A stretch of 64,000 bases of DNA from Scandinavium goeteborgense (GTDB lineage Bacteria > Pseudomonadota > Gammaproteobacteria > Enterobacterales > Enterobacteriaceae): positions 2,523,177 to 2,587,176 of the forward strand of contig NZ_CP054058.1 in the NCBI RefSeq assembly GCF_003935895.2, given 5' to 3'. Numbering within the stretch: the stretch's first letter is position 1; each line of letters opens with the position of its first letter. Both the position numbers and the translations under genes were made by a program. Of the stretch, positions 1 to 11,366 are shown piece after piece. The notes below the pieces were generated by a model that saw only the letters and a program-made list of their open reading frames with translations, did no database searches and was not told the DNA's origin.

Positions 1-57
1 AACGCCTCCTTTGCAGGCGTGTCGCGTGAAAAACAGGAAGAGGTGAAAAAACCATGA
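1..57 (+). CDS. sapA: SapA, C-terminal end (partial)
   Basis: The first 18 codons visible end in TGA at 55-57 and overlap the sapB ATG by an ATGA junction. The position directly before sapB and this coupling fit the end of sapA, the periplasmic solute-binding protein of the Sap peptide transporter. Only the tail is inside the window, so the identity rests on context. Confidence 0.75.
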   Translation, partial: NASFAGVSREKQEEVKKP

Positions 58-1019
58 TCATTTTTACCCTTCGCCGCCTGCTTTTACTGATGGTGACGCT
101 GTTCCTCCTGACCTTCGTCAGTTTTAGTCTGAGCTACTTCACGCCTCATGCGCCGTTGCAGGGGGCGTCGCTGTGGAACGCCTGGCTGTTCTGGTTTGAA
201 GGCCTGCTGCACTGGGACTTCGGGGTATCCAGCATCAACGGACAGCTGATTTCTGACCAGCTGAAAGAAGTGTTTCCGGCGACCATGGAACTGTGCATTT
301 TGGCCTTCGGTTTTGCGCTGCTGGTTGGTATTCCGGTCGGGATGCTGGCGGGCATTATGCGCAACAAATGGCAGGACAACACCATCAGCGCCTTCGCCCT
401 GCTCGGCTTCTCTATTCCGGTGTTCTGGCTGGCGCTGCTGCTGACACTGTTCTTCTCCTTAACGCTGGGCTGGTTGCCGGTTTCCGGGCGTTTCGACTTG
501 CTGTACGAGGTGAAAAACGTCACCGGTTTTGCGCTGATCGATGCGTGGCTGTCAGACTCTCCGTGGCGCGATGAGATGATCATGAGCGCCCTGCGCCACA
601 TGGTGCTGCCGGTGCTGACGCTGGCTGTCGCGCCGACCACCGAAGTGGTCCGTCTGATGCGTCTGAGCACCATTGACGTCTACGACACCAACTACGTGAA
701 GGCGGCGGCAACGCGCGGCGTTTCTCGCTTTACGATTTTGCGTCGCCACGTGCTGCACAACGCCCTGCCGCCGGTTATTCCGCGTCTCGGCCTGCAGTTT
801 TCCACCATGCTGACGCTGGCGATGATCACTGAGATGGTATTCAGCTGGCCGGGTCTTGGCCGCTGGATGATTAACGCCATTCGCCAACAGGACTATGCGG
901 CGATTTCCGCAGGCGTGATGGTGATTGGTGCACTGGTCATTATTGTGAACGTGATTTCTGATATTTTGGGCGCCATGGCTAACCCGTTGAAACATAAGGA
1001 ATGGTATGCCTTACGATAG
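54..1019 (+). CDS. sapB: Sap peptide ABC transporter permease SapB
   Basis: Inner-membrane permease of 321 aa of the DppB/OppB class. It has an N-terminal membrane anchor, several hydrophobic segments, and a cytoplasmic EAA-type loop near residues 215-240 ([19 protein letters not shown]) that contacts the ATPase subunits. It pairs with SapC to form the channel of the Sap system, linked in Enterobacteria to antimicrobial-peptide resistance and reported putrescine export. It overlaps sapA by 4 nt and sapC by 14 nt, so the five genes should be translationally coupled in one operon. Length matches the family. Confidence 0.97.
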   Translation: MIIFTLRRLLLLMVTLFLLTFVSFSLSYFTPHAPLQGASLWNAWLFWFEGLLHWDFGVSSINGQLISDQLKEVFPATMELCILAFGFALLVGIPVGMLAGIMRNKWQDNTISAFALLGFSIPVFWLALLLTLFFSLTLGWLPVSGRFDLLYEVKNVTGFALIDAWLSDSPWRDEMIMSALRHMVLPVLTLAVAPTTEVVRLMRLSTIDVYDTNYVKAAATRGVSRFTILRRHVLHNALPPVIPRLGLQFSTMLTLAMITEMVFSWPGLGRWMINAIRQQDYAAISAGVMVIGALVIIVNVISDILGAMANPLKHKEWYALR

Positions 1020-1896
1020 CGTCTATCTGGAAAAACGCCCACCCGGTGTGATGCGCACCGTCTGGCGTAAATTCTACGGCGATACGACCGCGATGATTGG
1101 CCTGTACGGCTGCGCGGGTCTGGCGCTGTTGTGTGTTTTCGGCACCTGGTTTGCACCTTACGGTATCGATCAGCAGTTTTTAGGCTATCAACTGCTGCCG
1201 CCGTCGTGGTCCCGCTACGGCGAAGTGTCGTTCTTCCTTGGCACCGACGATCTCGGACGCGATGTGCTGAGCCGACTGCTCAGCGGCGCGGCACCGACCG
1301 TGGGCGGCGCCTTTGTCGTCACCCTCGGCGCCACTATTTTCGGGCTGGTGCTCGGCGCGTTTGCCGGTTCGACCCGCGGCCTGCGTTCTGCGGTGCTGAA
1401 CCATATTCTCGACACCCTGCTCTCGATTCCGTCGCTGCTGCTGGCGATTATTGTCGTCGCGTTCTCTGGGCCGCATTTGTTGCATGCGATGTTCGCCGTC
1501 TGGCTGGCGCTGCTGCCGCGCATGGTGCGCTCGGTATACAGCATGGTGCATGACGAGCTGGAAAAAGATTACGTGGTAGCCGCCCGTCTCGACGGCGCCA
1601 CCACGCGCAATATTCTGTGGTATGCGGTGATGCCTAACATCGCCGCGGGCCTGGTGACTGAAATCACCCGCGCGCTGTCGATGGCGATCCTTGATATCGC
1701 CGCACTGGGCTTTCTCGATTTGGGCGCGCAGCTCCCGTCCCCGGAATGGGGCGCGATGCTGGGCGATGCGCTGGAATTGATATACGTCGCGCCGTGGACC
1801 GTGATGCTGCCAGGAGCGGCAATTATGGTCAGCGTGCTGCTGGTGAACCTGCTGGGCGACGGTATTCGCCGCGCCATTAACGCGGGGGTGCAATAA
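1006..1896 (+). CDS. sapC: Sap peptide ABC transporter permease SapC
   Basis: Second permease of the Sap transporter, 296 aa, DppC/OppC class. The N-terminus is cytoplasmic and followed by a first membrane helix near residues 25-50. [15 protein letters not shown] stretch typical of this class lies near residues 79-92, and the EAA loop ([19 protein letters not shown]) is in the C-terminal half. It starts inside the end of sapB and its stop overlaps the sapD ATG (TAATG). It works with SapB in the inner membrane and is energised by SapD and SapF. Confidence 0.97.
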   Translation: MPYDSVYLEKRPPGVMRTVWRKFYGDTTAMIGLYGCAGLALLCVFGTWFAPYGIDQQFLGYQLLPPSWSRYGEVSFFLGTDDLGRDVLSRLLSGAAPTVGGAFVVTLGATIFGLVLGAFAGSTRGLRSAVLNHILDTLLSIPSLLLAIIVVAFSGPHLLHAMFAVWLALLPRMVRSVYSMVHDELEKDYVVAARLDGATTRNILWYAVMPNIAAGLVTEITRALSMAILDIAALGFLDLGAQLPSPEWGAMLGDALELIYVAPWTVMLPGAAIMVSVLLVNLLGDGIRRAINAGVQ

Positions 1897-2888
1897 TGCC
1901 ATTACTTGATATTCGCAATCTGACCATCGAATTTCGCACCAGTGAAGGCTGGGTGAAAGCCGTCGACCGCGTCAGCATGACCCTCGCGGAAGGCGAAATT
2001 CGCGGCCTGGTCGGGGAATCAGGCTCGGGTAAAAGCCTTATCGCCAAGGCGATTTGCGGCGTGACCAAAGATAACTGGCGCGTCACCGCCGACCGTATGC
2101 GCTTTGATGATATCGACCTGCTCCGCCTGTCCAACCGTGAACGGCGTAAGCTCGTCGGCCATAACGTGTCGATGATTTTCCAGGAGCCGCAGTCCTGTCT
2201 GGATCCGTCCGAACGTATCGGCCGGCAACTGATGCAAAACATCCCGAGCTGGACCTACAAAGGCCGCTGGTGGCAGCGCGTCGGCTGGCGTAAACGTCGT
2301 GCAATTGAACTGCTGCACCGCGTCGGTATTAAAGACCACAAAGATGCGATGCGCAGCTTCCCATATGAACTGACGGACGGCGAATGCCAGAAGGTGATGA
2401 TTGCCATTGCGCTGGCGAATCAGCCGCGTTTGCTGATTGCCGATGAGCCGACCAACGCCATGGAGCCGACCACGCAGGCGCAGATTTTCCGCCTGCTCAG
2501 TCGACTCAACCAGAACAACAACACCACCATTTTGCTCATCAGCCACGACCTGCAAATGCTGAGTCAGTGGGCGGACAAAATTAACGTGATGTACTGCGGA
2601 CAAACGGTTGAAACTGCGCTGAGTGAAGATCTGGTTAGCATTCCGCATCATCCGTACACGCAGGCGCTGATCCGCGCGATGCCAGATTTTGGCCGCTCGA
2701 TGCCGCATAAAAGCCGTCTGAACACCATGCCCGGTGCCATTCCGCTGCTGGAATCGCTGCCGATTGGCTGTCGTCTGGGGCCGCGCTGCCCTTACGCTCA
2801 GCGCAAATGCATTGAAAGACCACGGCTGACTGGCCCGAAAAACCATCTTTTCGCCTGTCATTTCCCACTGAACATGGAGAAAGAGTGA
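1896..2888 (+). CDS. sapD: Sap transporter ATP-binding protein SapD
   Basis: Cytoplasmic ABC ATPase of 330 aa. The Walker A motif GESGSGKS is at residues 40-47 and Walker B is [10 protein letters not shown]. The signature is the non-canonical LTDGE rather than LSGGQ, as is usual for SapD. A C-terminal oligopeptide-transporter extension carries Cys residues ([15 protein letters not shown]). In E. coli the homologue (TrkE) also supports Trk potassium uptake. It overlaps sapC by 1 nt and is 1 nt from sapF. Confidence 0.97.
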   Translation: MPLLDIRNLTIEFRTSEGWVKAVDRVSMTLAEGEIRGLVGESGSGKSLIAKAICGVTKDNWRVTADRMRFDDIDLLRLSNRERRKLVGHNVSMIFQEPQSCLDPSERIGRQLMQNIPSWTYKGRWWQRVGWRKRRAIELLHRVGIKDHKDAMRSFPYELTDGECQKVMIAIALANQPRLLIADEPTNAMEPTTQAQIFRLLSRLNQNNNTTILLISHDLQMLSQWADKINVMYCGQTVETALSEDLVSIPHHPYTQALIRAMPDFGRSMPHKSRLNTMPGAIPLLESLPIGCRLGPRCPYAQRKCIERPRLTGPKNHLFACHFPLNMEKE

Positions 2889-2889
2889 A

Positions 2890-3696
2890 ATGGTCGAGAC
2901 CCTGCTCGAAGTCCGCAATCTGAGTAAGACCTTTCGCTACCGTACCGGGTTGTTCCACCGTCAGACGGTCGAAGCGGTGAAACCGCTGAGCTTTACCCTG
3001 CGTGAAAGGCAGACCCTGGCGGTTATCGGTGAAAACGGTTCCGGTAAATCGACGCTGGCAAAAATGCTGGCGGGCATGGTGGAACCGACCACCGGCGAAC
3101 TGCTGATTGACGATCACCCGCTGGAATACGGCGATTACTCGTTTCGCAGTCAGCGCATCCGCATGATTTTTCAGGATCCGTCGACGTCGCTTAACCCGCG
3201 TCAGCGCATTTCGCAAATCCTCGACTTCCCGCTGCGTCTGAATACTGATTTAGACGCGGAAGCGCGTCGCAAACAGATCATCGACACCCTGCGTCTGGTG
3301 GGCCTGCTGCCCGATCACGTTAGCTATTATCCTCACATGCTCGCCCCGGGCCAAAAGCAGCGTCTGGGCCTGGCCCGCGCGCTGATCCTGCGTCCGAAAG
3401 TGATTGTGTGTGATGAAGCGCTGGCGTCGTTGGATATGTCGATGCGTTCTCAGCTCATCAACCTGATGCTCGAATTGCAGGAGAAACAGGGGATTTCGTA
3501 TATCTACGTGACCCAGCATCTCGGCATGATGAAACACATCAGCGATCAGGTGCTGGTGATGCATCAGGGCGAAGTCGTCGAGCGCGGCAGCACCGCCGAC
3601 GTGCTCGCCTCCCCGCTGCATGATCTCACCAAGCGCCTGATTGCCGGGCATTTCGGTGAGGCGCTGAAGGCGGATGCGTGGCGCAAAGATCGCTGA
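2890..3696 (+). CDS. sapF: Sap transporter ATP-binding protein SapF
   Basis: Second ABC ATPase of the Sap system, 268 aa. Walker A is GENGSGKS, the signature is LAPGQKQRLGLARAL, and Walker B ends DEALASLD with Ala where most ABC proteins have Pro, a known SapF trait. It is the last gene of the operon and is expected to pair with SapD beneath SapB/SapC. The gap of about 120 nt to fabI contains a separate promoter. Confidence 0.97.
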   Translation: MVETLLEVRNLSKTFRYRTGLFHRQTVEAVKPLSFTLRERQTLAVIGENGSGKSTLAKMLAGMVEPTTGELLIDDHPLEYGDYSFRSQRIRMIFQDPSTSLNPRQRISQILDFPLRLNTDLDAEARRKQIIDTLRLVGLLPDHVSYYPHMLAPGQKQRLGLARALILRPKVIVCDEALASLDMSMRSQLINLMLELQEKQGISYIYVTQHLGMMKHISDQVLVMHQGEVVERGSTADVLASPLHDLTKRLIAGHFGEALKADAWRKDR

Positions 3697-3717
3697 GGAC
3701 TATCTTAAGTGGTCGGA

Positions 3718-3746
3718 TTAACTCTCCTTCCACTCTATGCTAGAAT
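3718..3746 (+). promoter_or_regulatory. Candidate sigma70 promoter for fabI
   Basis: TTAACT, 17 nt, TAGAAT lie in the sapF-fabI gap, about 70 nt before the fabI start. A second TATAAT at 3771-3776 lacks a convincing -35. Assignment is by eye. Confidence 0.5.
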
Positions 3747-3816
3747 CGCGACGTTTAACGACGGCCTGCCTATAATTGATGCAGCCGCTACAAAAATGAC
3801 ATAAGGATTAAAAGCT

Positions 3817-4605
3817 ATGGGTTTTCTTTCCGGTAAGCGCATTCTGGTAACTGGCGTTGCCAGCAAACTGTCCATCGCCTACGGTATCGCACAGGCTATG
3901 CATCGCGAAGGTGCTGAACTGGCTTTCACCTATCAGAACGAGAAACTGAAAGGCCGTGTGGAAGAGTTTGCCGCAAACCTGGGTTCCAGCATTGTTCTGG
4001 AATGCGACGTTGCTCAGGACGAAAGCATTGATGCCCTGTTCACCGACCTGGCAAAAGTATGGCCGAAATTTGACGGCTTCGTACACTCCATCGGTTTCGC
4101 ACCGGGCGACCAGCTGGACGGTGACTACGTTAACGCCGTAACCCGTGAAGGCTTCAAAATCGCACACGACATCAGCTCTTACAGCTTCGTGGCGATGGCT
4201 AAAGCCTGCCGTGAAATGCTGAACCCAGACTCTGCTCTGCTGACGCTGTCCTACCTGGGCGCGGAACGTGCTATCCCTAACTACAACGTGATGGGTCTGG
4301 CTAAAGCATCCCTGGAAGCTAACGTGCGCTACATGGCGAACGCGATGGGTCCAGAAGGCGTGCGTGTTAACGGTATCTCCGCTGGCCCAATCCGTACTCT
4401 GGCCGCGTCCGGTATCAAAGATTTCCGTAAGATGCTGGCTCACTGTGAAGCGGTTACCCCAATCCGTCGCACCGTGACCATCGAAGACGTGGGTAACAGC
4501 GCAGCATTCCTGTGCTCCAACCTGTCTGCCGGTATCTCCGGTGAAGTCGTTCACGTTGACGGTGGCTTCAGCATCGCCGCAATGAACGAACTGGAACTGA
4601 AATAA
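3817..4605 (+). CDS. fabI: Enoyl-[acyl-carrier-protein] reductase (NADH) FabI
   Basis: Last reductive step of fatty-acid elongation: reduces trans-2-enoyl-ACP with NADH in the cytoplasm. It is 262 aa, as in E. coli. The Rossmann nucleotide-binding start is [13 protein letters not shown]. The catalytic Tyr156 and Lys163 sit in YNVMGLAK with Met159 between them. Gly93 in SIGFAPG is the triclosan-sensitive wild-type residue. AAGGA precedes the ATG. Codon use is strongly biased, consistent with high expression. Its own promoter and the trailing hairpin indicate a monocistronic unit. Confidence 0.98.
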   Translation: MGFLSGKRILVTGVASKLSIAYGIAQAMHREGAELAFTYQNEKLKGRVEEFAANLGSSIVLECDVAQDESIDALFTDLAKVWPKFDGFVHSIGFAPGDQLDGDYVNAVTREGFKIAHDISSYSFVAMAKACREMLNPDSALLTLSYLGAERAIPNYNVMGLAKASLEANVRYMANAMGPEGVRVNGISAGPIRTLAASGIKDFRKMLAHCEAVTPIRRTVTIEDVGNSAAFLCSNLSAGISGEVVHVDGGFSIAAMNELELK

Positions 4606-4612
4606 GTTCTCC

Positions 4613-4638
4613 TTCCGCCCTGTTTACGCAGGGCGGAA
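4613..4638 (+). terminator. fabI downstream hairpin
   Basis: A perfect 10-bp stem TTCCGCCCTG/CAGGGCGGAA with a 6-nt loop starts 8 nt after the fabI stop. No U-run follows, so it may be a weak terminator or a 3'-end stabiliser. Confidence 0.6.
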
Positions 4639-4752
4639 ACCCCGCCGTTATTCCAGTCTGTTATTTGTTATCACGCTTCAATATTTTTACCTGCCCCCGC
4701 CTTACGTCAGGATAGCTATCTCACAACGATATGACGCCCTGAAGGAACTCCC

Positions 4753-5898
4753 ATGGAGCAAAGCCGCTCTCACGGCAAAAGCCATTGGTATCATGAAACG
4801 CAAGCGAGAAACCAGGTCGCCGATGTGCTGCCACTGGTTCCGGAAGCCGCCCACGTTGCAAACCGTTTTTTACTGGATTTAGCCCTACCCGATTCGGTTA
4901 CCTCACCCTGTCAGCCCTGGCTGGACGTGTCGCTGCGTATTTCTGAACACCTCTTTCCTGACACCGTTTCCCCCACGCGCCTGAATACGTTTAGCGCCTA
5001 CGAACGCCTGAGCACCGCGTTAACCGTCGCTCAGGTCTTTGGCGTGCAGCGCCTGTGCAATCACTATGCCGCGCGACTTGCGCCGCTGCCGGGGCCGGAT
5101 TCGTCCCGCGAAAGTAATCACCGTCTGGCGCAAATCACTCAGTACGCCCGTCAGTTGGCTGCCTCGCCGTCGGTTATCTGCGGACGCGCTCGTCAGCAGT
5201 TGGATGCGGTCGGGCTGACCACGCCGGATATCGTGTTGATCACGCAAATCGTGGGCTTCATTGGCTATCAGGCGCGCGTGGTTGCCGCCGGTCAGGCGTT
5301 AAAAGGCTTACCGGTGCGCTGGATCCCCGGCATGCCGATGCAGGATGACGCGCCCGCCGCGCTGTTTACGACCGAAACAGGAGAGTGGCAGCCGGGTCTC
5401 GACGGCGTTGAAATCCGCTATGCCAGCGTCGAACAGATGGACGCCCTCGCCCATTGTGCGTCGCAAACGGTATTAGAAACGCTGGCGCCGCTGCTGGTGT
5501 GGGATGAAACCCTGCTCGAACGGCTGAGCGAATTATTGCGCGCACTTCCGGTCGATGATGACGCCGCACCGTTAGCGGCTCTTGTTAGCGCCCGTATTAA
5601 CGGCAGCGCCAGCTGCTTCCAGCAAATCACGGTTCAGGACGCGCTGAAAGAAGCCGCTTTACAGGACGAACGGGCACTGCAGATTTGGGGCCAAACGACG
5701 CCGCTTTATCAGGCCATCATCCAGGCTACGCAGTTGCTCACTCGCGCACCTGACCGCTTCAGCGCTGCGCAGTTTACCCCCCTCACCGAGCAAGGACTTT
5801 CCGATGAACAGGCCTTTAGTTTGCTGGCCTGGAGCGGGTTATGCGGATGGCTGAACCGCCTGAAAATCGGCCTTGGCGAGGTGTCTCAGGTTGCGTAA
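4753..5898 (+). CDS. yciW: YciW family protein (peroxidase-like fold, cysteine-linked)
   Basis: 381 aa, close in length to E. coli YciW (about 375 aa). It belongs to the carboxymuconolactone decarboxylase/peroxidase-like superfamily. In E. coli the gene is part of the CysB regulon and has been connected to L-cysteine metabolism, but the reaction is not established. No signal peptide is visible. The order fabI-yciW-rnb is conserved. The 147-nt upstream gap would hold its promoter; no CysB site can be assigned by eye. Confidence 0.88.
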   Translation: MEQSRSHGKSHWYHETQARNQVADVLPLVPEAAHVANRFLLDLALPDSVTSPCQPWLDVSLRISEHLFPDTVSPTRLNTFSAYERLSTALTVAQVFGVQRLCNHYAARLAPLPGPDSSRESNHRLAQITQYARQLAASPSVICGRARQQLDAVGLTTPDIVLITQIVGFIGYQARVVAAGQALKGLPVRWIPGMPMQDDAPAALFTTETGEWQPGLDGVEIRYASVEQMDALAHCASQTVLETLAPLLVWDETLLERLSELLRALPVDDDAAPLAALVSARINGSASCFQQITVQDALKEAALQDERALQIWGQTTPLYQAIIQATQLLTRAPDRFSAAQFTPLTEQGLSDEQAFSLLAWSGLCGWLNRLKIGLGEVSQVA

Positions 5899-5979
5899 AA
5901 GGCTCAAAGTTCGCTTGCTGCGACAGGCATATTCGCGTAAAACTGTCAGCCGCTCTTTTGGCCACGAAAAAACATAATT

Positions 5980-7920
5980 ATGCTTCAGGATAACCCGCTG
6001 CTTGCACAGCTAAAACAGCAACTTCATTCCCAGACCCCTCGCGCTGAAGGGGTGGTAAAAGGCACCGAAAAAGGCTTTGGTTTTCTCGAAGTCGATGCCC
6101 AGAAAAGCTATTTCATCTCTCCACCACAGATGAAAAAAGTGATGCATGGTGACCGCATCATTGCCACCATCCATAGTGGCGACAAAGGAAAAGAAAGCGC
6201 CGAACCAGAAGAACTGGTCGAGCCGTTCCTGACGCGTTTTGTTGGCCGCGTGCAGAAGAAGGACGATCGCCTGTCGATCGTACCCGATCATCCGCTGCTG
6301 AGAGATGCCATCCAGTGCCGCCCTGTGCGCAGCCTGGAACACGATTTTAAAGAGGGTGACTGGGCTGTAGCAGAAATGCGCCGTCATCCTTTGAAAGGCG
6401 ACCGCAGCTTCTACGCGGAACTCACCCACTTCATTACCTACGGCGACGATCATTTCGTTCCATGGTGGGTGACGCTGGCGCGCCATAATCTTGAGAAAGT
6501 GGCCCCGGAAGGCACCGCGACCGAAATGCTGGACGAAGGTCTGGAGCGTCGCGACCTGACTGCGCTGGACTTCGTGACTATCGATAGCGCCAGCACCCAG
6601 GATATGGACGATGCGCTGTATGCAGAAGAAGTCGCTGACGGAAAACTGCATCTGACCGTAGCCATCGCCGATCCGACCGCGTGGATTGCCGAAGGTAGCA
6701 AGCTGGATAACGCCGCGAAAATTCGCGCGTTCACCAACTACCTGCCGGGCTTCAATATCCCGATGCTGCCGCGTGAACTGTCTGACGACCTGTGCTCTCT
6801 GCGTGCGAATGAAGTGCGTCCGGTTCTCGCCTGCCGCATGATCATCTCCGCCGATGGCACCATCGAAGACGATATCGAATTCTTTACCGCGACCATCGAA
6901 TCCAAAGCCAAGCTGGCCTATGACGACGTTTCTGACTGGCTGGAAGGCAACGGTAGCTGGCAGCCGCAGAACGACGCGATCGCCGGACAAATCAAACTGC
7001 TGGAGCGTATTTGCGCCCTGCGCGGCGAGTGGCGTCATAACTACGCGCTGGTGTTCAAAGACCGCCCGGACTACCGCTTCGTGCTCGGTGAAAAAGGTGA
7101 AGTGTTGGATATCGTCGCTGAACCGCGTCGCATCGCCAACCGCATCGTTGAAGAGTCTATGATTGCCGCCAACATCTGCGCCGCTCGCGTGCTGCGCGAT
7201 AAGCTCGGTTTCGGTATCTACAACGTTCACACCGGTTTTGATCCTGCGAAAACAGAACAGCTTTCCGAGCTGATGAAGACCCACGACGTGCACGTCGATC
7301 CGCAGGAAGTGCTGACGCTGGACGGTTTCTGCAAGCTGCGCCGCGAACTCGACGCGATGCCAACCGGCTTCCTCGATAGCCGCATTCGTCGCTTCCAGTC
7401 CTTCGCGGAAATCAGCACCGAGCCAGGCCCGCATTTCGGTCTGGGCTTTGAAGCTTACGCCACCTGGACTTCACCAATTCGTAAATACGGCGACATGGTC
7501 AACCATCGTCTGCTGAAAGCGATTATCAAAGGTGAAACCGCGTCTCGTCCACAGGAAGACGCTACTATCCAGATGGCAGAACGTCGCCGCCTGAACCGTA
7601 TGGCCGAGCGTGACGTAGCCGACTGGCTGTATGCGCGTTTCCTGAATGACAAAGCCGGCACCGATACCCGTTTTGCCGCTGAAATCATTGATATCAGCCG
7701 CGGCGGGATGCGCGTTCGTCTGGTGGATAACGGCGCGGTAGCATTTATTCCGGCACCGTTCCTGCACGCCGTGCGTGATGAAATGGTCTGCAGCCAGGAA
7801 AATGGCACCGTGCAAATCAAAGGCGAAACCGTTTATAAAGTGACTGAGGTTATCGACGTCACGATCGCCGAAGTCAGAATGGAAACCCGGAGCGTTATCG
7901 CGCGTCCTTTCCAGGCGTAA
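5980..7920 (+). CDS. rnb: Exoribonuclease II (RNase II)
   Basis: Processive 3'-5' hydrolytic exoribonuclease, 646 aa (E. coli 644). Domain order is two N-terminal cold-shock RNA-binding domains (about 1-170), the catalytic RNB domain (about 190-555), and a C-terminal S1 domain. The metal-binding aspartates are in [11 protein letters not shown] (Asp202, 208, 210, 211, one residue offset from E. coli). It degrades single-stranded mRNA ends and stops at stable stems. A strong terminator follows directly. Confidence 0.98.
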   Translation: MLQDNPLLAQLKQQLHSQTPRAEGVVKGTEKGFGFLEVDAQKSYFISPPQMKKVMHGDRIIATIHSGDKGKESAEPEELVEPFLTRFVGRVQKKDDRLSIVPDHPLLRDAIQCRPVRSLEHDFKEGDWAVAEMRRHPLKGDRSFYAELTHFITYGDDHFVPWWVTLARHNLEKVAPEGTATEMLDEGLERRDLTALDFVTIDSASTQDMDDALYAEEVADGKLHLTVAIADPTAWIAEGSKLDNAAKIRAFTNYLPGFNIPMLPRELSDDLCSLRANEVRPVLACRMIISADGTIEDDIEFFTATIESKAKLAYDDVSDWLEGNGSWQPQNDAIAGQIKLLERICALRGEWRHNYALVFKDRPDYRFVLGEKGEVLDIVAEPRRIANRIVEESMIAANICAARVLRDKLGFGIYNVHTGFDPAKTEQLSELMKTHDVHVDPQEVLTLDGFCKLRRELDAMPTGFLDSRIRRFQSFAEISTEPGPHFGLGFEAYATWTSPIRKYGDMVNHRLLKAIIKGETASRPQEDATIQMAERRRLNRMAERDVADWLYARFLNDKAGTDTRFAAEIIDISRGGMRVRLVDNGAVAFIPAPFLHAVRDEMVCSQENGTVQIKGETVYKVTEVIDVTIAEVRMETRSVIARPFQA

Positions 7921-7928
7921 TAATTAAA

Positions 7929-7962
7929 GGCGGCTAATCATGGGTTAGCCGCCCTTTTCTTC
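7929..7962 (+). terminator. rnb intrinsic terminator
   Basis: Stem GGCGGCTAA/TTAGCCGCC with a 7-nt loop, followed by CTTTTCTTCTTC, starts 9 nt after the rnb stop. Confidence 0.9.
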
Positions 7963-8117
7963 TTCTGCAATGCGATTCCTCCCACACTTTTTTTCCACAA
8001 TTCCCCCCACATTCCAGCAAAAGCGATCACAATAAAGTGGAGCATTTCCACTTAAAACAATAATCTGGCTGTGCCGACTTTTATCAATGGTTGCGCTTAT
8101 GTGGTTTGGGAGAAGAC

Positions 8118-10109
8118 ATGGCAGAGGAACTGGAGCAAAACCTGCTCTTTCGGTATCTGGGGACCAGCAGTCCCTACTGGCGATTGTCCAGTGACAGCAA
8201 CGCGCTGCACCTGGCGGCCACCGAGGAGACCGATACGAGTCAGGTGGTGGCGCTAAGTGCGGATCAGGCAGACAGCATTCGCGAGATGACGGTGATCACC
8301 TCCAGTCTGACGCTGAGCCTGAATCTTTATGGCAACCCGGTGCCAGTGCATCTTGTCGGCCGTAAAATCAATAAGTCGCAATGGGCTGGTAGCGCATCCG
8401 CCTGGGATGATACCGGTTCGGTTGCCCGCGACCTCGTGCAGGGGCTTTCCTTCGCCGAGCAGGTCGTTTCCGAAGCCAACTCCGTTATCGTTATTCTCGA
8501 TCGCCACGGCAATATTCAGCGCTTTAATCGTTTGAGCGAAGAATATACCGGCATGAAAGAACATGAGGTCATTGGGCAGAACGTTTTTAAGCTCTTTATG
8601 AGCCCGGCGGAAGCCGCCGCCTCACGCCGCAATATTAGTGGGTTCTTTAAAAACGGCAGTTCCTACGAAGTCGAGCGCTGGGTTAAAACCCGCAAAGGTC
8701 AGCGCCTGTTTTTATTTCGCAATAAATTCGTGCACAGCGGCAGCGGTAAAAACGAAATATATTTGATTTGCTCTGGGACCGATATTACCGAAGAACGCCG
8801 CGCTCAGGAGCGCCTGCGGGTTCTCGCCAATACCGATACCATTACCGGTTTGCCTAACCGCAACGCCATTAACGACATGATCACCGAAGCGATTAACACC
8901 CGTGAAGATAATCAGGTCGGCATTGTGTATCTCGACCTCGATAACTTCAAAAAGGTGAACGATGCCTACGGGCATATGTTCGGCGATCAGCTGCTGCAGT
9001 CGGTGGCATTATCGATTTTAAGCTGCCTGGAAGAAGGCCAGACCCTGGCGCGTCTCGGCGGCGATGAGTTTATCGTTCTTGCGACCCAAACCTCACAGGG
9101 CAGCCTGGAGGCGATGGCGTCGCGCATTCTCACTCGACTGCGCGATCCGTTCCGCATTGGGCTGATTGAAGTCTATTCCGGCTGTTCGCTCGGCATTTCC
9201 CTCGCCCCTCAACACGGGAACGACAAAGAAAGCCTGATCCGTAACGCCGACACCGCGATGTACACCGCCAAAGAAGGCGGTCGTGGTAAATTCTGCGTCT
9301 TCTCCCCGGAGATGAACCAGCGGGTGTTTGAGTATCTGTGGCTCGATACCAACCTGCGTAAGGCGCTGGATACCAACCAGCTGGTCATTCACTATCAGCC
9401 GAAAATCACCTGGCGCGGCGACGTTCGCAGCCTGGAAGCCTTAGTCCGTTGGGAATCGCCAGAACGTGGGCTGATTGGTCCTACTGAATTTATTTCCTAC
9501 GCCGAAGAATCCGGGCTGATTGTGCCGCTCGGGCGCTGGGTGATGCTTGACGTGGTGCGCCAGGTGGCGCTGTGGCGAGACAAAGGCATAAACCTGCGCG
9601 TGGCGGTGAACGTGTCGGCACGTCAGCTTTCCGACCAGACCATTTTTAGCGATTTAAAACAGGCGCTGCGTGACCTCAATTTCGAATACTGCCCTATCGA
9701 CGTCGAATTGACGGAAAGTTGTCTGATTGAGAACGAAGAATTGGCGCAGTCAGTTATCCAGCAGTTCAGCGCGCTCGGTGCGCAGGTGCATCTGGATGAC
9801 TTCGGTACCGGCTACTCATCGCTTTCACAGCTGGCCCGTTTCCCTATTGATGCCATCAAACTGGATCAGGTGTTCGTCCGCGATGTGCATAAGCAGCCTG
9901 TTTCGCAATCACTGGTGCGCGCCATCGTGGCGGTGGCCCAGGCGCTGAATTTACAGGTGATAGCGGAAGGCGTGGAAAGCGCGAAAGAAGACGCCTTTCT
10001 GACCAAGAATGGCGTCAACGAACGGCAAGGTTTCTTATTTGCTAAGCCAATGCCCGCTGCCGTATTTGAGCGCTGGCTTAAGCGACGTCAGACCCGCAAT
10101 CTGCGCTAG
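8118..10109 (+). CDS. pdeR: RpfR/PdeR-type PAS-GGDEF-EAL cyclic-di-GMP regulator
   Basis: 663 aa from the ATG at 8118, chosen because GGAGA lies just upstream and because it gives the E. coli-like N-terminus; an upstream TTG would add nine residues. Layout: an N-terminal region of about 110 residues equivalent to the RpfF-interaction domain of RpfR, PAS about 113-225, GGDEF about 235-395 with intact GGDEF at 314-318, and EAL about 410-655 with EAL at 440-442. E. coli PdeR (Gmr, YciR) is a trigger phosphodiesterase. In Burkholderia and Cronobacter the same layout is RpfR, whose PAS binds cis-2-unsaturated fatty acids and activates the phosphodiesterase. It overlaps the convergent rpfF by 4 nt. 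Confidence 0.95.
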   Translation: MAEELEQNLLFRYLGTSSPYWRLSSDSNALHLAATEETDTSQVVALSADQADSIREMTVITSSLTLSLNLYGNPVPVHLVGRKINKSQWAGSASAWDDTGSVARDLVQGLSFAEQVVSEANSVIVILDRHGNIQRFNRLSEEYTGMKEHEVIGQNVFKLFMSPAEAAASRRNISGFFKNGSSYEVERWVKTRKGQRLFLFRNKFVHSGSGKNEIYLICSGTDITEERRAQERLRVLANTDTITGLPNRNAINDMITEAINTREDNQVGIVYLDLDNFKKVNDAYGHMFGDQLLQSVALSILSCLEEGQTLARLGGDEFIVLATQTSQGSLEAMASRILTRLRDPFRIGLIEVYSGCSLGISLAPQHGNDKESLIRNADTAMYTAKEGGRGKFCVFSPEMNQRVFEYLWLDTNLRKALDTNQLVIHYQPKITWRGDVRSLEALVRWESPERGLIGPTEFISYAEESGLIVPLGRWVMLDVVRQVALWRDKGINLRVAVNVSARQLSDQTIFSDLKQALRDLNFEYCPIDVELTESCLIENEELAQSVIQQFSALGAQVHLDDFGTGYSSLSQLARFPIDAIKLDQVFVRDVHKQPVSQSLVRAIVAVAQALNLQVIAEGVESAKEDAFLTKNGVNERQGFLFAKPMPAAVFERWLKRRQTRNLR

Positions 10110-10975
10110 CTGGCTTTGCGCAGCGAGACCTGTGTATGCCGGGTCTGCAACATGACCAGACGCTCCATATAGGCAATGTCTTTGTCCTCGAGACAGAATG
10201 CGGCGTCCACCCAATCCTCGGTGATATCCATCAACTCGCTTCGCGGCAGCACCAATACTCGCTGGCGCGCCCGCAGCATGGCGCGAACACCATTGAGTTT
10301 AGGTATCAGCGTGTCGATGAACGTGCGTGTCGACACGTAGCTGTTGCCTGGCTCAAACAACACGTCCACCAGACCGCGCTGCTCATGCCACTCCGCAGTA
10401 TGCGCTTCCCCACGATAAATGAGCTGTTCGGCAAGCTTCATGCCCGACCGACGGCTAACCAATGAGTATCCGCCCATGCCGGGGAAGAGATTAAACGCAA
10501 TCTCCGGGAACCCCATTCGGGCATCACGCTGCGCAAGAATGAAGTGGTGCGCCAGCACTGCCTCAAAGCCTCCGCCCAGCGCGCTGCCTTCAACCATGGC
10601 AATGCTGATGGCGCCAGTATCAAATGCACGAGACGCAGCATGAACACAGTCCACACAGGCCCGCGCGTAGGCCCGCAGCGCTTCACGTCGTCCGTTACGA
10701 ATACACTCCACGAAAAAGCCCAGGTCGCCGCCGGTATTGTAGATCCCCGACACCAGCGAGCCGGTGACCCAGAAATCGACAACAAACCCCTGCTGTTTGA
10801 CCAGCCATGACAGATTCATGATCTCTTCTATCAGCGCATGGTTAAAGCACGGCCGTGGCTGAGCACGAAGCATCATCCATACGGTGCGGCGCTCCTCCTC
10901 GTAGTATGCAGAGAGCTGGGTGAATCGTTCAGTATCGGTAAACAATTTGCAGGTAGGCTGATTAATCACGGTCAT
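10106..10975 (-). CDS. rpfF: DSF synthase RpfF (crotonase family, signal fatty-acid producer)
   Basis: 289-aa crotonase-fold protein. The two glutamates that define DSF synthases are present: Glu138 in [10 protein letters not shown] and Glu158 in [16 protein letters not shown]. RpfF dehydrates 3-hydroxyacyl-ACP and releases a cis-2-enoic diffusible signal factor by thioesterase action. It is convergent with the RpfR-like gene, the same pairing as rpfF/rpfR in Burkholderia and Cronobacter. E. coli K-12 lacks the gene. fabI nearby belongs to the acyl-ACP pathway that supplies the substrate, although the linkage may be coincidental. Confidence 0.93.
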   Translation of the reverse strand: MTVINQPTCKLFTDTERFTQLSAYYEEERRTVWMMLRAQPRPCFNHALIEEIMNLSWLVKQQGFVVDFWVTGSLVSGIYNTGGDLGFFVECIRNGRREALRAYARACVDCVHAASRAFDTGAISIAMVEGSALGGGFEAVLAHHFILAQRDARMGFPEIAFNLFPGMGGYSLVSRRSGMKLAEQLIYRGEAHTAEWHEQRGLVDVLFEPGNSYVSTRTFIDTLIPKLNGVRAMLRARQRVLVLPRSELMDITEDWVDAAFCLEDKDIAYMERLVMLQTRHTQVSLRKAS

Positions 10976-11165
10976 AATCTGATCCTCATAGAATAAAGCG
11001 CGTTGCGCGCAATATCAGACTAATTCAGGCCATTTCTCGCGGATATCCAGAAGTCGTAATTTATCATTTTTCGTTATGTGTTTTTAGCCCGTGACATTTT
11101 CCGCTTCTCTTTTGTCCCCTTTTTTTGCATCATTGATTTTTCTTACTTTTCTCTCAGGATTGCCT

Positions 11166-11348
11166 ATGTCAAACCTCGATGCGCGCCAGTTAGCTCAACG
11201 TGTTGATACCGTGCTGGATATTCTGGTGGCGGGTGATTACCACTCTGCAATTAACAATCTCGAAATCCTGAAAGCAGAGCTTTTGGCTCAGGCGTCCGGC
11301 GAGCTGGAACAGAAATCCGCTCAGCCTAAATCCCCTTGGGAAATTTAA
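11166..11348 (+). CDS. yciZ: YciZ (UPF0509 family) small protein
   Basis: 60 aa from the ATG at 11166, with AGGA ahead of it. The first 30 residues ([20 protein letters not shown]...) and the end SPWEI match E. coli YciZ (57 aa). Function unknown, soluble, helical. An in-frame upstream extension to 11091 is hydrophobic but absent from the family, so it is rejected. It lies 18 nt before yciT and is probably co-transcribed. Confidence 0.88.
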   Translation: MSNLDARQLAQRVDTVLDILVAGDYHSAINNLEILKAELLAQASGELEQKSAQPKSPWEI

Positions 11349-11366
11349 AACAGCAGTGACCTTGAT

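Noticed and set aside
6010..7434. 474-codon ORF antisense to rnb
   Set aside because: Shadow frame produced by GC-rich codon bias of rnb; no homology pattern.
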